DNA of 64,000 nucleotides from Rhynchonema sp. JSB1_4. Taxonomy: Eukaryota; Nematoda; Chromadorea; Monhysterida; Xyalidae. Each line of letters begins with the position of its first letter. Within the stretch, counting starts at the first letter, position 1. The translations under genes and the position numbers were made by a program. Below the pieces are notes generated by a model. It worked only from the letters and a program-made list of their open reading frames with translations, was not told the origin of the DNA and searched no databases. Of this stretch, positions 1 through 10,500 are shown piece after piece. The stretch spans positions 1-64,000 of the forward strand of contig JASAMV010002756.1 in assembly GCA_030248065.1 (NCBI GenBank), written 5' to 3'.

Positions 1-27
1 CAAGCAGAAGGCACAAGCACAATGGGT

Positions 28-245
28 GGCATTTTCTGAAACGGTGTAAAGCCCAGTTGGGTGTAAAGGTCGGTGTAAGGTCGGTTGAAAGCTCGGTCGG
101 TGTCAGCTCGGTGTAAACATGAAACATTCCATGTTAACAGCAGGCAATGTTTCATGTTTACACCGAGCTGACACCGACCGAGCTTTCGATTCAGCTTACA
201 CCGACCTTTACACCCAACTCACCTTTACACCGTTTCGAAAATATC
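28..245. repeat. Fold-back repeat with GGTGTAAA-type subrepeats
   Basis: The two halves are inverted copies. The left half runs from AACGGTGTAAA to CATGAAACAT and the right half from ATGTTTCATG to TTTACACCGTTTCG. Each arm is about 95 bp around a loop of about 20 bp. The arms contain several GGTGTAAA-like units. An imperfect direct repeat (AAGGCACRAGCACAATG) lies at about 9-25 and 273-289, just outside the fold-back, and may be a duplicated target or part of a larger element. No coding capacity is visible. Confidence 0.75.
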
Positions 246-505
246 ACCCAACACCAGCTTGGTAAAATATTAAGGCACGAGCACAATGAACCAATTAAAA
301 TCTCTTTTGGTTTTTAAAATCTCCTGTTTCGGTCGAGTAGTGACGATCGTTTTGGTATCGGAAATCGCAGGCCACCCGGTTCCAGGGCCAATGGATGATG
401 AACGCGGGATCCAAGTGGACCTTAGAAAAGTTCATGCTCGCCAATTCTGCCATCAGAAAATGCAACGTCAACGTGATGACAAAAAACGTACCAGGTGATG
501 GTGTC

Positions 506-1795
506 TTAGGGATGACCAGGGATGAAACCGAATTGGGAGGGAGATAATAAATTATGTTTTTGAAGATGGGCCATGACCTTTGAATTAACAAAGGTCTCCA
601 AAAGTTTGCAGGAGGAGGATGTAAGAGAAATGGGGCGATATTTAGTGACATTTTTTGGAAATTTTTCCTTGGGGATCGGGATCACGTCGGCCAACTTGAA
701 GTCATCGGGAACAACTCCGGTGTGGAGAATTTGGTTAAAAAGGAAAGAGTATTGGTCCACAAGGGTGATGCCCAGCTTTTTCAAGAAGGCCGGAGGGATA
801 CCGTCAGGACCGGGGGTAGTTTTGGCTGGTAATTTTCGAAAAAACTGAAGGAGAATGGGGGTGAGCAGACTATTTCCTCCATGTCCGGGACTGGATGAGC
901 TGCACACAGAGGGGTTGTGCCTGCAACCGAAGTTGGAATTGAAGACCGAGGCAAAATATTTGTTGAAGGCGATGGCCTTGCCCTTGTCCTCCGTGTGCAG
1001 CACACCATCGGTGTCAGTTACATCAGGAAGATCAGTCCTAGGGCTGATTTTTCGTCTGATGTAACTCCAAAACTTTTTTGGGCTTGGATTCGTGACCAAC
1101 GACTGTTCCCGCCTACGGACCCAGCCCCGCCTGCGTCGGCGAATGATGCGAGAGATTTTGCAACGGGAATAATAGGTGTTGATATTAGGTTCCCGATGCA
1201 TGCGCGAGCGCAGACGGGACTCAGTTCTACGTAGGCGGGAAAGCTGAGGTGACCAATCGGGCATATACCCGGTTGTCGAGGAGACGCGTGAGATGGGTAC
1301 AAACTCTTTAATGGCCATTTGGCATGCTAATTTAATAGCATCCCAGGTAGAAAAAGGGTCTGAAAATGGGCCATAAAGAATTTCATCCCATGGAATATTA
1401 AGCGAAAGAAAAGCTTCCATCACGTCCCATTTGGCTCGGCCCCAGTTCCGGAAACGTGTAATTTTACGACATTTTGCTGTCGTGTAGCTGGTTGTGAGCC
1501 AGACGGGACGGTGGTCGCTCTGAACGTCTCCAAAACTGGTGGGCACCTCAACTTGGGTGATTTTGCCTGTGTCGGTCACAAAAACCAAATCCAATAAATT
1601 TGAGCCACGAGTGGGAGTATTAACTAATTGGGTGGCGCCAGAAGTCTGGATAGTGTCCAAAAATAATTTTTCACCTTGGGAGGGTGCAGAAAGGAAGGGC
1701 CAGTTGATGTTTGGGAAATTTAGGTCACCGAAAAGGATGCTGTGATCGCCCAGTTCAAAGATTTTCTCAAAGTTTTGACTTGATATTTTAGCAAT
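506..1795 (-). pseudogene. Truncated non-LTR retrotransposon (endonuclease plus partial reverse transcriptase)
   Basis: The minus strand encodes the C-terminal half of an APE-type endonuclease followed by the first part of a reverse transcriptase. Visible endonuclease signatures are GDLNFPNINW, LDLVFV and SDHRPVW. The RT part has TTPGPDGIPP, then YRPISLTSS and SQFGF. The reading frame stops right after SQFGF, so the catalytic YxDD region is missing. About 200 bp further along (295-505) is a degenerate continuation without clear motifs. The first residues of the open frame upstream of about 1795 come from an unrelated GC-rich hairpin and are not part of the retrotransposon. The order and motifs fit the jockey/CR1-like group; the exact clade is uncertain. 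It is a dead 3'-truncated copy. Confidence 0.8.
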
Positions 1796-1796
1796 T

Positions 1797-1843
1797 TGGG
1801 CCGGGTTGGGCCGGTTGCCGGCCCAACCCGACCCGATCCTAAC
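1797..1843. repeat. Short GC-rich hairpin ending in AACCTCTG
   Basis: A 47-bp GC-rich palindrome (GGCCGGGTTGGGCCGG facing CCGGCCCAACCCGACC). It ends in CCCGATCCTAACCTCTG, which matches the end sequence of the larger CAGAGGT elements at 5.5 and 22.5 kb. It looks like a minimal internally deleted relative of them. Confidence 0.5.
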
Positions 1844-2041
1844 CTCTGGCCCACATGTGCGCATTGTCAAGTCCCGAACACGATCGTGTCCCGAATCCAT
1901 TACGCCGCACGAGCTGGTAAGATTGACACGTAACCTCCCTTTATTCTCTGGCATTGGTTTTGGCGGCAATTTGAATTCGGGTGGATTTTCCGTATAACTA
2001 GTCGCTCGTGCCCTGTGTACCAATTACCCAATACCCAATAC

Positions 2042-2433
2042 CAGTGTAGTTCCTGGTCCGGCGCGGCGGTTAGTGTACCTACCCCTTTTTTCCGTGCGGC
2101 GGTTAGTGTACCTCCCTGGGGGGGAAGGGGGGGGGAAGACCCAAATTCAGGAAAAAGTCACTTTTTGAGGTAGAAAATTTGACCGATTTTTGCCCCTTTT
2201 TGGAAAAAATTCTCCATAAAAAGGGTATTTTGGCGACTTTCGACATCATTGACCTAAAAATCACCCATTTTAAGCCTAAAAATGCCCATTTTAGGCCTAA
2301 AAAAGCCGATCTTAGGCAAAAATTGAGGCGGTTAGTGTACCTGACGCGGCGGTTAGTGTACTAGTGTACCTTGGTCGCGGCGGTTAGTGTACCTTAGGGG
2401 GGGGACCCCCCCTCCCCCCCAGGAACTACACTG
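2042..2433. mobile_element. hAT-like miniature element, GTTAGTGTACC tag family, copy 1
   Basis: The termini are CAGTGTAGTTCCTGG and its inverted complement CCAGGAACTACACTG. The flanks carry the 8-bp duplication CCCAATAC (2034-2041 and 2434-2441). Inside, the direct repeat GCGGCGGTTAGTGTACCT occurs twice near the left end and three times near the right, next to long G runs. CAGTG ends plus an 8-bp duplication are typical of hAT superfamily elements. No transposase is encoded, so it is non-autonomous. The copy at 3622-4016 is nearly identical. Confidence 0.88.
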
Positions 2434-2608
2434 CCCAATACCAATACCAAATTGAGGACCCAATACCAATACCCAATACCAATACCGGGCGAGACCCAAT
2501 ACCAATACCAATACCCAAAACCAAATCAATACTACTGAAGTGCCTGGTATTGGGTTTGGTATTGGGTTGGTATTGAGTATTGGGTATTAGGTTGGTATTG
2601 GTATTGGG

Positions 2609-3516
2609 CAGTGGTGTAGCTACCCAGGCGGGGCGGCAACCTACTGTACCACCCAAAATGCGGGGCGGCAACCTACCTACTGTACCAGCCGAGCTAGGGG
2701 GGGGGGGTCGTACCACGTGGGGGGAGGCATCTGGAACCCGTAATTTTTTATGTCTAAATACTGAAGAAAATGTGGCCTAAAACACTAATTTCGCGCGCGG
2801 CGCGCGATTTTTCGCCTATTTGCAGACAAATACAGGGTAGTACTTGGGGGGGGGGGTGGGGGGGGGGGTCCCCCCCCCCCCAAATTCATCTATCTATCGT
2901 CAACACTTTTTGATTTCATCTATCTATCGTCAACACTTATGGGCAAATCTATCTATCGTCAACAAATCCTGGGAACAATCTATCTATCGTCAACACATTT
3001 CGACCCCAAAATGGGCATTTTTGTCTCAAAATGGCTCAAAATCGGTATTTTTTGTCCCAAATAGGCAAAAAATCGCGCGCTACGCGCGGATTTAGTACAT
3101 CTATACACATTTTCATTAATATTTACACATTATTACCTACTTAATGCACTATACTATACCTTGATTTTTGGCGACCCCCCCCCCACCATCTATCTATCGT
3201 CAACAAGTTTGGGTCGACCCCCCCCCCCAGATTTCGGACTTTGGTCATCTATCTATCGTCAACACATTTCGGGTCCCAATCTATCTATCGTCAACACCCT
3301 GACCAAGTACTACACTGGACAAATATGCTAATTTTATGCAATTTTAAGCCAAAAATGAATGTTTTGGGTGAAAAGTTAGGTGGGGCGGCATGCGGCAACC
3401 TACCTACTGTACCAGGGGAGGGGCGGCAACCTACCTACTGTACCAGGTGAGGGGCGGCAACCTACCTACTGTACCTAGGGGGGACCCCCCACTCCCCCCC
3501 CCCAGCTACACCATTG
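2609..3516. mobile_element. hAT-like miniature element, CTACCTACTGTACC tag family, containing a nested element
   Basis: It starts CAGTGGTGTAGCTACCC and ends CAGCTACACCATTG, flanked by the perfect duplication GTATTGGG (2601-2608 and 3517-3524). The tag GGGGCGGCAACCTAC...CTACTGTACC occurs twice at the left and three times at the right. A second element (2833-3317) is inserted in its middle. The left half contains the central box TCGCGCGCGGCGCGCGATTTTTCG. It is non-coding and non-autonomous. Confidence 0.88.
2833..3317. mobile_element. hAT-like miniature element, CTATCTATCGTCAACA tag family, nested
   Basis: The ends are CAGGGTAGTACTTGG and CCAAGTACTACACTG, flanked by the perfect 8-bp duplication GACAAATA (2825-2832 and 3318-3325) inside the larger element at 2609-3516. 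The tag ATCTATCTATCGTCAACA occurs four times in the left half and three times in the right, all in the same orientation. A central box TCGCGCGCTACGCGCGGATTT is present. A reversed copy is at 48443-49247. Confidence 0.88.
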
Positions 3517-3621
3517 GTATTGGGTATTGGGTATTGGTCTTAGTATTGGTTTGGTATTGGGTTTTTGATCTGGTATTGGGTTGGTATTGGGTTTGGTATT
3601 GGTTTGGTATTGGGTTTTGAG

Positions 3622-4016
3622 CAGTGTAGTTCCTGGTCCGGCGCGGCGGTTAGTGTACCTACCCCTTTTTTCCGTGCGGCGGTTAGTGTACCTCCCTGGG
3701 GGGGGAAGGGGGGGGAAGACCCAAATTCACGAAAAAGTCACTTTTTGAGGTAGAAAATTTGACCGATTTTTGGCCCTTTTTGAAAAAAATTCTCTATAAA
3801 AAGGGTATTCTGGCGACTTTTGACAACATCGACCTAAAAATCACCCATTTTAGGCCTAAAAATGTCCATTTTAGGCCTAAAAATGCATATTTTGGGCAAA
3901 AATTGAGGCGGTTAGTGTACCTGGCGCGGCGGTTAGTGTACTAGTGTACCTTGGTCGCGGCGGTTAGTGTACCTTAGGGGGGGGGACTCCCCCTCCCCCC
4001 CCCAGGAACTACACTG
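3622..4016. mobile_element. hAT-like miniature element, GTTAGTGTACC tag family, copy 2
   Basis: It is near-identical to the element at 2042-2433 with the same inverted ends. It has its own perfect target duplication GTTTTGAG (3614-3621 and 4017-4024), so it is an independent insertion and not part of a segmental duplication. It carries five copies of the GCGGTTAGTGTACC tag, with G runs and C runs at the two ends. Confidence 0.9.
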
Positions 4017-4249
4017 GTTTTGAGTCAGGTATTGGGTTTGGTATTGGTTTGGTATTGGATTTTTCTGGGTTAGTATTGGGTATTGGTTTTGACCCAATAC
4101 CTGGCGAAACCCAATACCAATACCCAATACCAATACCAGGCCAGCTTCAATACCAATACCCAATACCAGAATTAGACCCAATACCAATACCAAACACTGG
4201 TATTGGTATTGGTATTGGGTGGTATTGGTATTGGGTATTGTGCCCACCC

Positions 4250-5303
4250 ATAGCCCGGCCCGAACCCCCAAATCTCCGGCCCGGCCCGGCCCGAATTTTT
4301 GGCTCAGATTTTAACCGAATTTTTGTCATAATTTTTGCGATTTGTGAATCTATTTTTTTTGGTTGAAAATTCATTGTTTTCCATGAAAAAGTCGCCAGAT
4401 AGACAATACCAATGGTGTGGCTGGGGGGTGGGGTCCCCGCTAGGTACAGTAGGTAGATGACGCGCCATCCTTGGTACAGTAGGTAGGTCGCCGCCCCCCG
4501 GCTGGTACAGTAGGTTGCTATTTTTGGCTCAAAATGGTATAAAATCGATATTTTTCACTCCAAATAATCGAAAAATCGCACGCTGCGCGCGAAATGAGGG
4601 TTTTAGAGTACATTTTCATCTAAATTTAGACATAAAAAGTTTTTTGTTCCCCCCTAGCTCGGCCGGTACAGTAGGTAGGTTGATTGCAGGCCTTTCTGGT
4701 GGTACAGTAGGTTGATTGCACGCCTGGGCAGCCACACCACTGGACAATACTGATCACTTACTTGCTGAATCCGTCAGAAATTTTAGTATTTTTGACAAAA
4801 AAACCCTACTTTTTTAGTAAAATACCGTAAAAACCTAAATAGAAGGGGGGCTCTATTAACTCACTGACCCCATTTTGGGGGGGCTCTATTACGGGGGGCT
4901 CTATTCCGGGGGGGCTGTATTTAGGTTTTTACGGTATTTTACTGAAAAGGTAGGGATTTTAATGAAAAACTAGGGATTTTTTGTCAAAAAATACTAAAAT
5001 TTCTGACGGATTCGGCAAGTAAGTGATCATTATTGTCTATCTGACGACTTTTTCATGGAAAACTATGAATTTTCAATTTCAACCAAAAAATAGGTTAAAA
5101 AATGGCAACAATTATGACAAAAATTGGGTTAAAACCTGAGCCAAAAATTCGGGTCGGGCCGGAGATTTGGGGGTTCGGGCCGGGCCGGGCACCCCGGCTC
5201 GAGAGGTCGGGCCGGGCCGGAGACGGAGTCCAGAGATTTGGGGGCTCGGGCTGGGCCGGGCCGGCCAAACCCGGCCCGATTGCGACCTCTGTTTCTCGCG
5301 ATC
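4250..5303. repeat. Long GC-rich fold-back with about 400-bp arms
   Basis: The left arm starts at GGCCCGAACCCCCAAATC and runs through TTTTAACC, GTCATAATTTTTG, the AGATAGACAATA segment and TGATCACTTACTTGC. The same landmarks return inverted up to GATTTGGGGGTTCGGGCC near 5180. The centre (about 4840-4920) contains tandem GGGGGCTCTATT units. An hAT-like element is inserted in the left arm at 4410-4742. The right end is CCCGATTGCGACCTCTG. A second copy of one arm is at 48.65-48.9 kb. No coding. Confidence 0.7.
4410..4742. mobile_element. hAT-like miniature element, GGTACAGTAGGTAGG tag family
   Basis: The ends are CAATGGTGTGGCTGG and CAGCCACACCACTG, with the perfect 8-bp duplication GACAATAC on both sides (4402-4409 and 4743-4750). 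Tags GGTACAGTAGGTAG occur three times at the left and twice at the right. They are the reverse complement of the CTACTGTACC tags of the element at 2609. It contains a central CGCACGCTGCGCGCG box. Confidence 0.87.
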
Positions 5304-5556
5304 TGCAAATAAAATAAAAGTACCGACATTATGATCATCTGGTGTTTTTGAACAAAAATCAGTAACTTTTGTACCAAAAATTTGCTTCAAAGTAACGTTC
5401 GATAAGGACGGGACAAAAATATCACGCCGGACCTCGTCGCGCGCCGATGATGAATGCAACTCGTCCCGGCCCAGCCCGGTATTCCGGAAAGGTCGGCCGG
5501 CCCGGCCCGACGCCGACAGTTCGGGCCAGACACCTGGGCCCGATTCCACCTCTGTT
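5150..5556. repeat. GC-rich CAGAGGT-type element upstream of NDUFB7
   Basis: GGCCCGG-rich blocks surround a moderately AT-rich middle (about 5295-5395, with TCTCGCGATCTGCAAAT and AAAATCAGTAAC). The middle matches the interior of the element at 22.48-22.95 kb. The end CCCGATTCCACCTCTG (5541-5556) matches CCCGATTCTCACCTCTG there. It lies within 300 bp of the NDUFB7 start codon, so it may overlap the promoter region. Confidence 0.6.
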
Positions 5557-5856
5557 AGGCCAGGCACCGCAGCAGCGAAACATCGTCCCTTTTTCAGTGA
5601 AGCCTGGAGCTGAAGCCTTCTGATTTGGCCAGGCCAGACGTTTCGCCGTATTTCACCACGTCCGCCGACCGAACCGCGCGCAGGCGCAGCGGGCTGGAAA
5701 GTCCAAACGTAAACAGGCCGCATCGGATCGACCGATTGAGAGTGAGCCTGTCCTGTCGGTGCAAGAACATCGAACATTTGTAATTTTGCTATCTTCTGCT
5801 GCCCGTCGCTCGGATCACCACCGCTGCTTCAAGCTTCATCACTGACACAAACCACT
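5557..5856 (+). promoter_or_regulatory. Upstream region of NDUFB7
   Basis: This is the 300-bp stretch between the GC-rich repeat end and the NDUFB7 start codon. It is GC-rich and CpG-containing, and I see no TATA box. It probably holds the core promoter and 5' untranslated region. This is inferred from position only. Confidence 0.35.
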
Positions 5857-6960
5857 ATGGGAAATCGATATGTCACATTTCGAGATGAGATGGTCCAACC
5901 GGAAACGAAGCCTGAAATCTACTATCCGACCAAATTCGATCCGCTGGCCGGCTTTCCTGAGGGCAGGAAGGAGCGAGAAATGAAGGTTTGTGTGGATTTT
6001 CTTTTGGTTCTTTTGGCCTCAAGGTGTCGGTAGGAAGGGGAGGGATTGTACCTATTTTTGGGCCAACTTTCCAAAAAGCGCCTAGCGTGTGCTCCCCGCC
6101 CCAGTAATACAACCCGCAGTAATCGAACGCCACCGAAACGGCCGAAGTGAAAGAATAGTGCCCCAACAATAATACAACGCCAGCTCAATTTTCGCTTCTC
6201 AAAATGAGATGATATTTATGTGAAGTTCTGTTGATAATTAGGCTTGTAGGAATATGTGTTACTTTATAAACAAGCTTAATTGCTAACCCGTGCCAAAAAA
6301 TTGACGACTTCTCAGCACTTTTATCCCAACAAAACGCCATTTTATACCCAATTTCGCGCACGACGACTCGGCCTGCCACTACTCTGCCCGTGGCAGTGGC
6401 ATCTAAGTTTCGTTTGAAACACAACGCAATCAGGAAACGGGCAAAACTCACTGCTGTTGCATTATTGTAACGTACCAGTAGAGTGTGGCTAACTTGTGGT
6501 TTAATTACCCGTTGCCCACTCTCACTGGCTTGCACTTTTTTGCGCAGCAGTGATGTTTTACTTGAGCAATAAGATCTACTCGACGTCCTTTTTTGAGGTC
6601 AATGGCCAGAGGTGTTCGTACCGACGAGGCCTGGCCTGGCACCTCGCCCGTCTGTGAAAACAGGCCGAAACGGGCAAAACTCGCTGCTGTTACTTTATTG
6701 CATAATTGCAGGTGACATGGGAGGAGATGGACGTGGCGGGGCTGGCGTGGGACGAGCGCGACTATTGCGCGCACAAACTGATTCCGTTGAAAAAGTGCAT
6801 CGATCAAACGTTCCCGTTGGCGCACTACAATTGTCGCGATCTGAAGCACGCGTACATGACGTGTGAATACGAGGATTGGGTGATGCGCATGAAGGAGTAT
6901 GAACGCGAGAAGCGATTGTTGCAGCGAATGAAACGAAAAATCGATGCCGATGCGAAATAG
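5857..6960 (+). CDS. NDUFB7: NADH dehydrogenase 1 beta subcomplex subunit 7 (complex I B18 subunit)
   Basis: There are two exons, 5857-5985 and 6712-6960, joined in phase 0 by a 726-bp GT-AG intron, giving 125 residues (human 137). The protein is an accessory subunit of mitochondrial complex I on the intermembrane-space side. Exon 2 shows the twin CX9C signature: a cysteine pair around AHKLIPLKK and a second pair around RDLKHAYMT. These form the disulfide-linked helical hairpin imported by the MIA40 pathway. The protein begins MGNR, consistent with the N-myristoylated glycine known for this family. The C-terminus is lysine/arginine-rich. It starts 547 bp upstream of the PELP1-like gene on the same strand. 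An AATAAA at about 7353 is one candidate polyadenylation signal. The intron holds two copies of a GAAACGGGCAAAACTC segment (about 6436 and 6669). Confidence 0.95.
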
Positions 6961-7506
6961 ATTGCTGATTGTGAATATTACTGCGCTTTGATCAAAGAGA
7001 GGAGTTCATTGAATAGCTGTGTCGTTTGGTGCAACTCAAACTGATATCTTGTTTTGACGACGACGACGACCTTTATTCAATTGGATACCCACAAAAACGC
7101 ATGTTAACGTATTTGTGTATCATTTGGGCGCTTGACTGTACATCATTGAAATTGTGTGTTCCGTTGGCTAATCTAAGTCTTTGTAGCCTTTGTGTGGTAG
7201 AGTTGATACTGTGCTGATCACGACGTTATAGATTAGGGTTTGCTCAATTGATTTCATTTTGTATATAGGCAAAGTGTTCGCTGATTTCATGATTGTTGCA
7301 AGTGAATAACACGAGAGATTCAGCACTGCCGCCATATTTCAACTCGAAAACGAATAAAACGCGAAACACATCGTGGCTGGCTGTTCCTGATCGTCGCTAC
7401 TATTTCCCGGTTGTGCGGGTATCATCCCGTGTTGATACCGAATTAGGTCTGTGGTTCTGAACGAGCGGAAATGAACTTCGAACAAATTGTTTGCATTCAG
7501 GTGATC
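6961..7506. other. Intergenic spacer NDUFB7 - PELP1
   Basis: It holds the NDUFB7 3' untranslated region, a (GAC)n-like short run near 7060 and an AATAAA at about 7353. Just before the next gene, a continuous frame from ATG 7471 reads into ATG 7507. The TTTGCATTCAG at 7490-7500 could instead be a splice acceptor. No other gene is seen. Confidence 0.5.
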
Positions 7507-10500
7507 ATGGAATCGGGCGAGCAAGCATCAGATGGCGCTAAAGACCAGTCGCTTTCCGAGTTGTGGTCTCAGCTAACCGACTGTTCGACAGAAAACTTTC
7601 TCAACGATCATGTGACTTGGTTTGATGCATTGATCGATCGATTAGGTATTCTTGATTGGTTATTGATTGATGCAGTTGAATAATGACTTCAAAATATTTG
7701 TGAAACCTCAAAGCGACTTTCATAAGTACTGTTTGTGAAACATTTATATTGCGGATTTTCGTTTCCGAGGGGTTACGGCACTGAAATTTACCAATGTTCA
7801 AGCCTTAGCTGTGTTGGTAATAATGTCACGGCAGTTTTGCCGTCTTCGGCCTGTGTTCGCGGATCGTTTTCAAGACCTCGTTGGTGCTCACACTAGCTGT
7901 AGCCTTTGATTATCGATTTTTTCAGAGTCCGGGCCTAATCCTCGTGTTTGGTTGTGTCTGTCCAAATTGGTGCTTCGTTCATCCCACTACGCAACAGCTG
8001 CGCGTGAATTGAGCACTTCGAACAGAATAGCGAAATTGGTGACTCGCATTCTGAAAGCTCGTCGATTGACAGCCGATTCTTGTTAGTTGCTGTAGTTATT
8101 GGTTGGTTGGTCTATTGCGTCGACGCCCAATCACAAAAATAACGGAAGAAGATTATGTGCAAGAAGCATAATTACAAAACCGGGCGTGAGACTTACGGAT
8201 CCCGGGTGTCTGTCGTCCGTGATCTCGTCCAGCTTCTCGGCTGTATTTCATTCACGTTGTGGCTATTTTATTTGCAACATTTTGCAGCCAAACTGCATTG
8301 TTTGCTGGTGATTCTGCGCGTCTATCCGACCGCGTGCTCTGTCAGTCAAGTGGCCGCCACTCGTGAAACGTTGATCGGCGCATTTTACACACAATCGAAT
8401 GAAACATCAGTCAGCTTGATTGCCGAATGTCTGGCGTTGTGTTGTTTCGCCGGGACACCAGCTGATAAGCAGGTTAGTGCGTTTGGTAGCCGGCACAAAG
8501 CGGCTGCAGAAATGCGTTGCTATCAGTGGATGCAACTACAATATTGCTCACTGCTGTAACGGTTCTCATTTTCATGTTCTTTTGACTTCTATTACCACTC
8601 AAAGAATGGTCCCTGGTCCGCCCCGTCCCGTAAAATGTTTTGATTGTTGCGTAACATGCCCTCTTATTTTTATTGGTTCAGTCCCTCGATTCGCTGGTGC
8701 AGATAAATACAAATACTTCACTCAATTCAAGTTAAAAGAAACAGCCCATGAATCTGGCTTCAGACGTCAACCTGGCTCAACTGGACCTACGCATCGATGG
8801 AAGCCATATCGCGTGTCATGTGTCGCTTTGATGCCGACATGGTTGCAACCGGTGTGTTTCTAGTATTCCATCATGTTCGTAATGTTGCCAATTTTTTTAC
8901 CAAACCAAATGTGTTTCAGTCCAACAGACGTCCGGTTCTGTGACGGATTCGCAGTCGACCAGCACCGACCCACCGGTGGTCCTATTCCCAACTATTGATC
9001 CGGACAATCCGGTCTCAGACACGGACCTGACACCTGGTCTCGATCTGGCACGCGCCAAATGTCTGCTCATTCTGTTGACACAACTAATTCAGGTATTTGA
9101 CGATCCTGTTTCAATGGTGTCTTACTTCCTAGGTTTTGGGGTTGGTAATTGGATCAGATCTGACTTGGTCACGTGACGTTTGGAATATCATTTTCTAGAT
9201 TACCTTGTTCAACTAAATTAGACCAGCGTAGACCTTGTTGATGAGCTGCTGGTTGGAAACAAGTTTCGCCCCGGTCGAATCGTAATTTGGGGGGCGCCAA
9301 CACCAGCACATGTTGAAACATTACAGATACAAAATTGTCTGGTGATGATCAAGGCAGATCGGGTACTATCCGATCCGATCACCAACTTTGACGCCGATCT
9401 TTATTTGTTCAGGTTGCCCATGACCGAATCGCCAACCCCATCCCAGTGCCCCTTTCCCATCTCGTCTCCACCATGCGACTTTGCCTGAGTCTCAAGGAGG
9501 CCACTACAGTACCCATCGAGCACTTGATGATGTTTCACATAGCTGCGTTAGATCTTGCGCGTGTGCTGCAGAGTGCTGCTCGGGTGATGCTAACGCCGTG
9601 GATACAAGCGTTCACGTCGCATTTATTGACGGAACTCGACTGGTTATTGCCGGTCGAAGGTTTGTTGCGAAGTTTTCTCTCTTTTTGTGTTTTCTGATGA
9701 TGATAATGATATAATAACACATTTTTTATAGCAGAATCGCAGCAAATGAAACATCTGATGGCCCAGCTGAGAATCCGAACGTATGAAACATTAACGGAGG
9801 CAGTAGAATGCCACGGCGTGAACGCGAGCGTGCACAAATCGGTGGAACGATGTTGGGCTACGATTGGTTTGTGAAGTTTTGCATTCAATTTTGATTTTTT
9901 GTGGCATGAAGTAATTGAGTCGAGTGACCTTTTTTGTGAATTCGGCTGGATAGTCGTGCTGCTGCTGACGTGAAACCTGAGCTTCGCTGACCTTGGCAGA
10001 CGAGTCCCATGACATTTGTCGTGTGTTTGCTCTTGCTCAATAAAATCAATCAACCAGAGATTGCCAATCTCAGTTTATTTAGTTGATTTATGCTGTCATT
10101 GTCATGCCTTGAATACTGCATCATCAATTTAGTTCCAATCTTGCAGAACGCCATCTGCTTTGCAATCAACCGGGCAAGTCTGCTGACCAGAAAGTGTCCT
10201 TCAAAATCAGTCCGACGCCCGTGAAACGCAAGAAGGGCCAGAAAATCAGCGCCAATGACTTGCAGGTCAGTTCTTTCAATTTCATCTATAAAAAAGATAA
10301 AAATATAGCATTTTTATTCTTGATAACCTTCTCGTTTACACAGGTGATCAACCGAGCTTCTGACATGCAAATGGAATGCTCATCCACTCGGTTAAGTGTC
10401 GATTCGTTGCAAATTCTGTCGGCGACCTGTCGTTTCCTTGCGACTTTATGTCGACGCTGTGGACCCGTGATGCCGCCATCGCTCTTGGGCGAACTTCAAG

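Larger units (their letters stand above)
2020..4250. repeat. TATTGG/CCAATA repeat array broken by miniature transposons
   Basis: Blocks of degenerate TATTGG, TATTGGG and GGTATTGGT units, with their complement CCAATACC, are at about 2020-2041, 2434-2608, 3517-3621 and 4017-4250. Orientation flips inside the array, so it can fold back. Three miniature elements sit in it with perfect 8-bp target duplications, which shows the array is older than they are. A very similar array is at 22.96-23.98 kb. The right end, GTGCCCACCCATA, is the same in both. Confidence 0.8.

Noticed and set aside
506..2023. A single 505-codon retrotransposon protein
   Set aside because: Only about 506-1795 shows endonuclease/RT similarity. 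The upstream part runs through a GC-rich hairpin and unrelated sequence, so the long frame is partly fortuitous.
2880..3300. CRISPR-like repeats in the CTATCTATCGTCAACA tags
   Set aside because: Spacing is irregular and the tags lie within a miniature transposon delimited by inverted ends and a target duplication.
9211..9410. Open plus-strand segment in the fifth PELP1 intron (TSVDLVDELLVGNKFRPG...)
   Set aside because: It reads protein-like, but alignment with PELP1 places the flanking exons (ending LLILLTQLIQ and starting VAHDRIANPIPVP) directly next to each other, so it is most likely intron.
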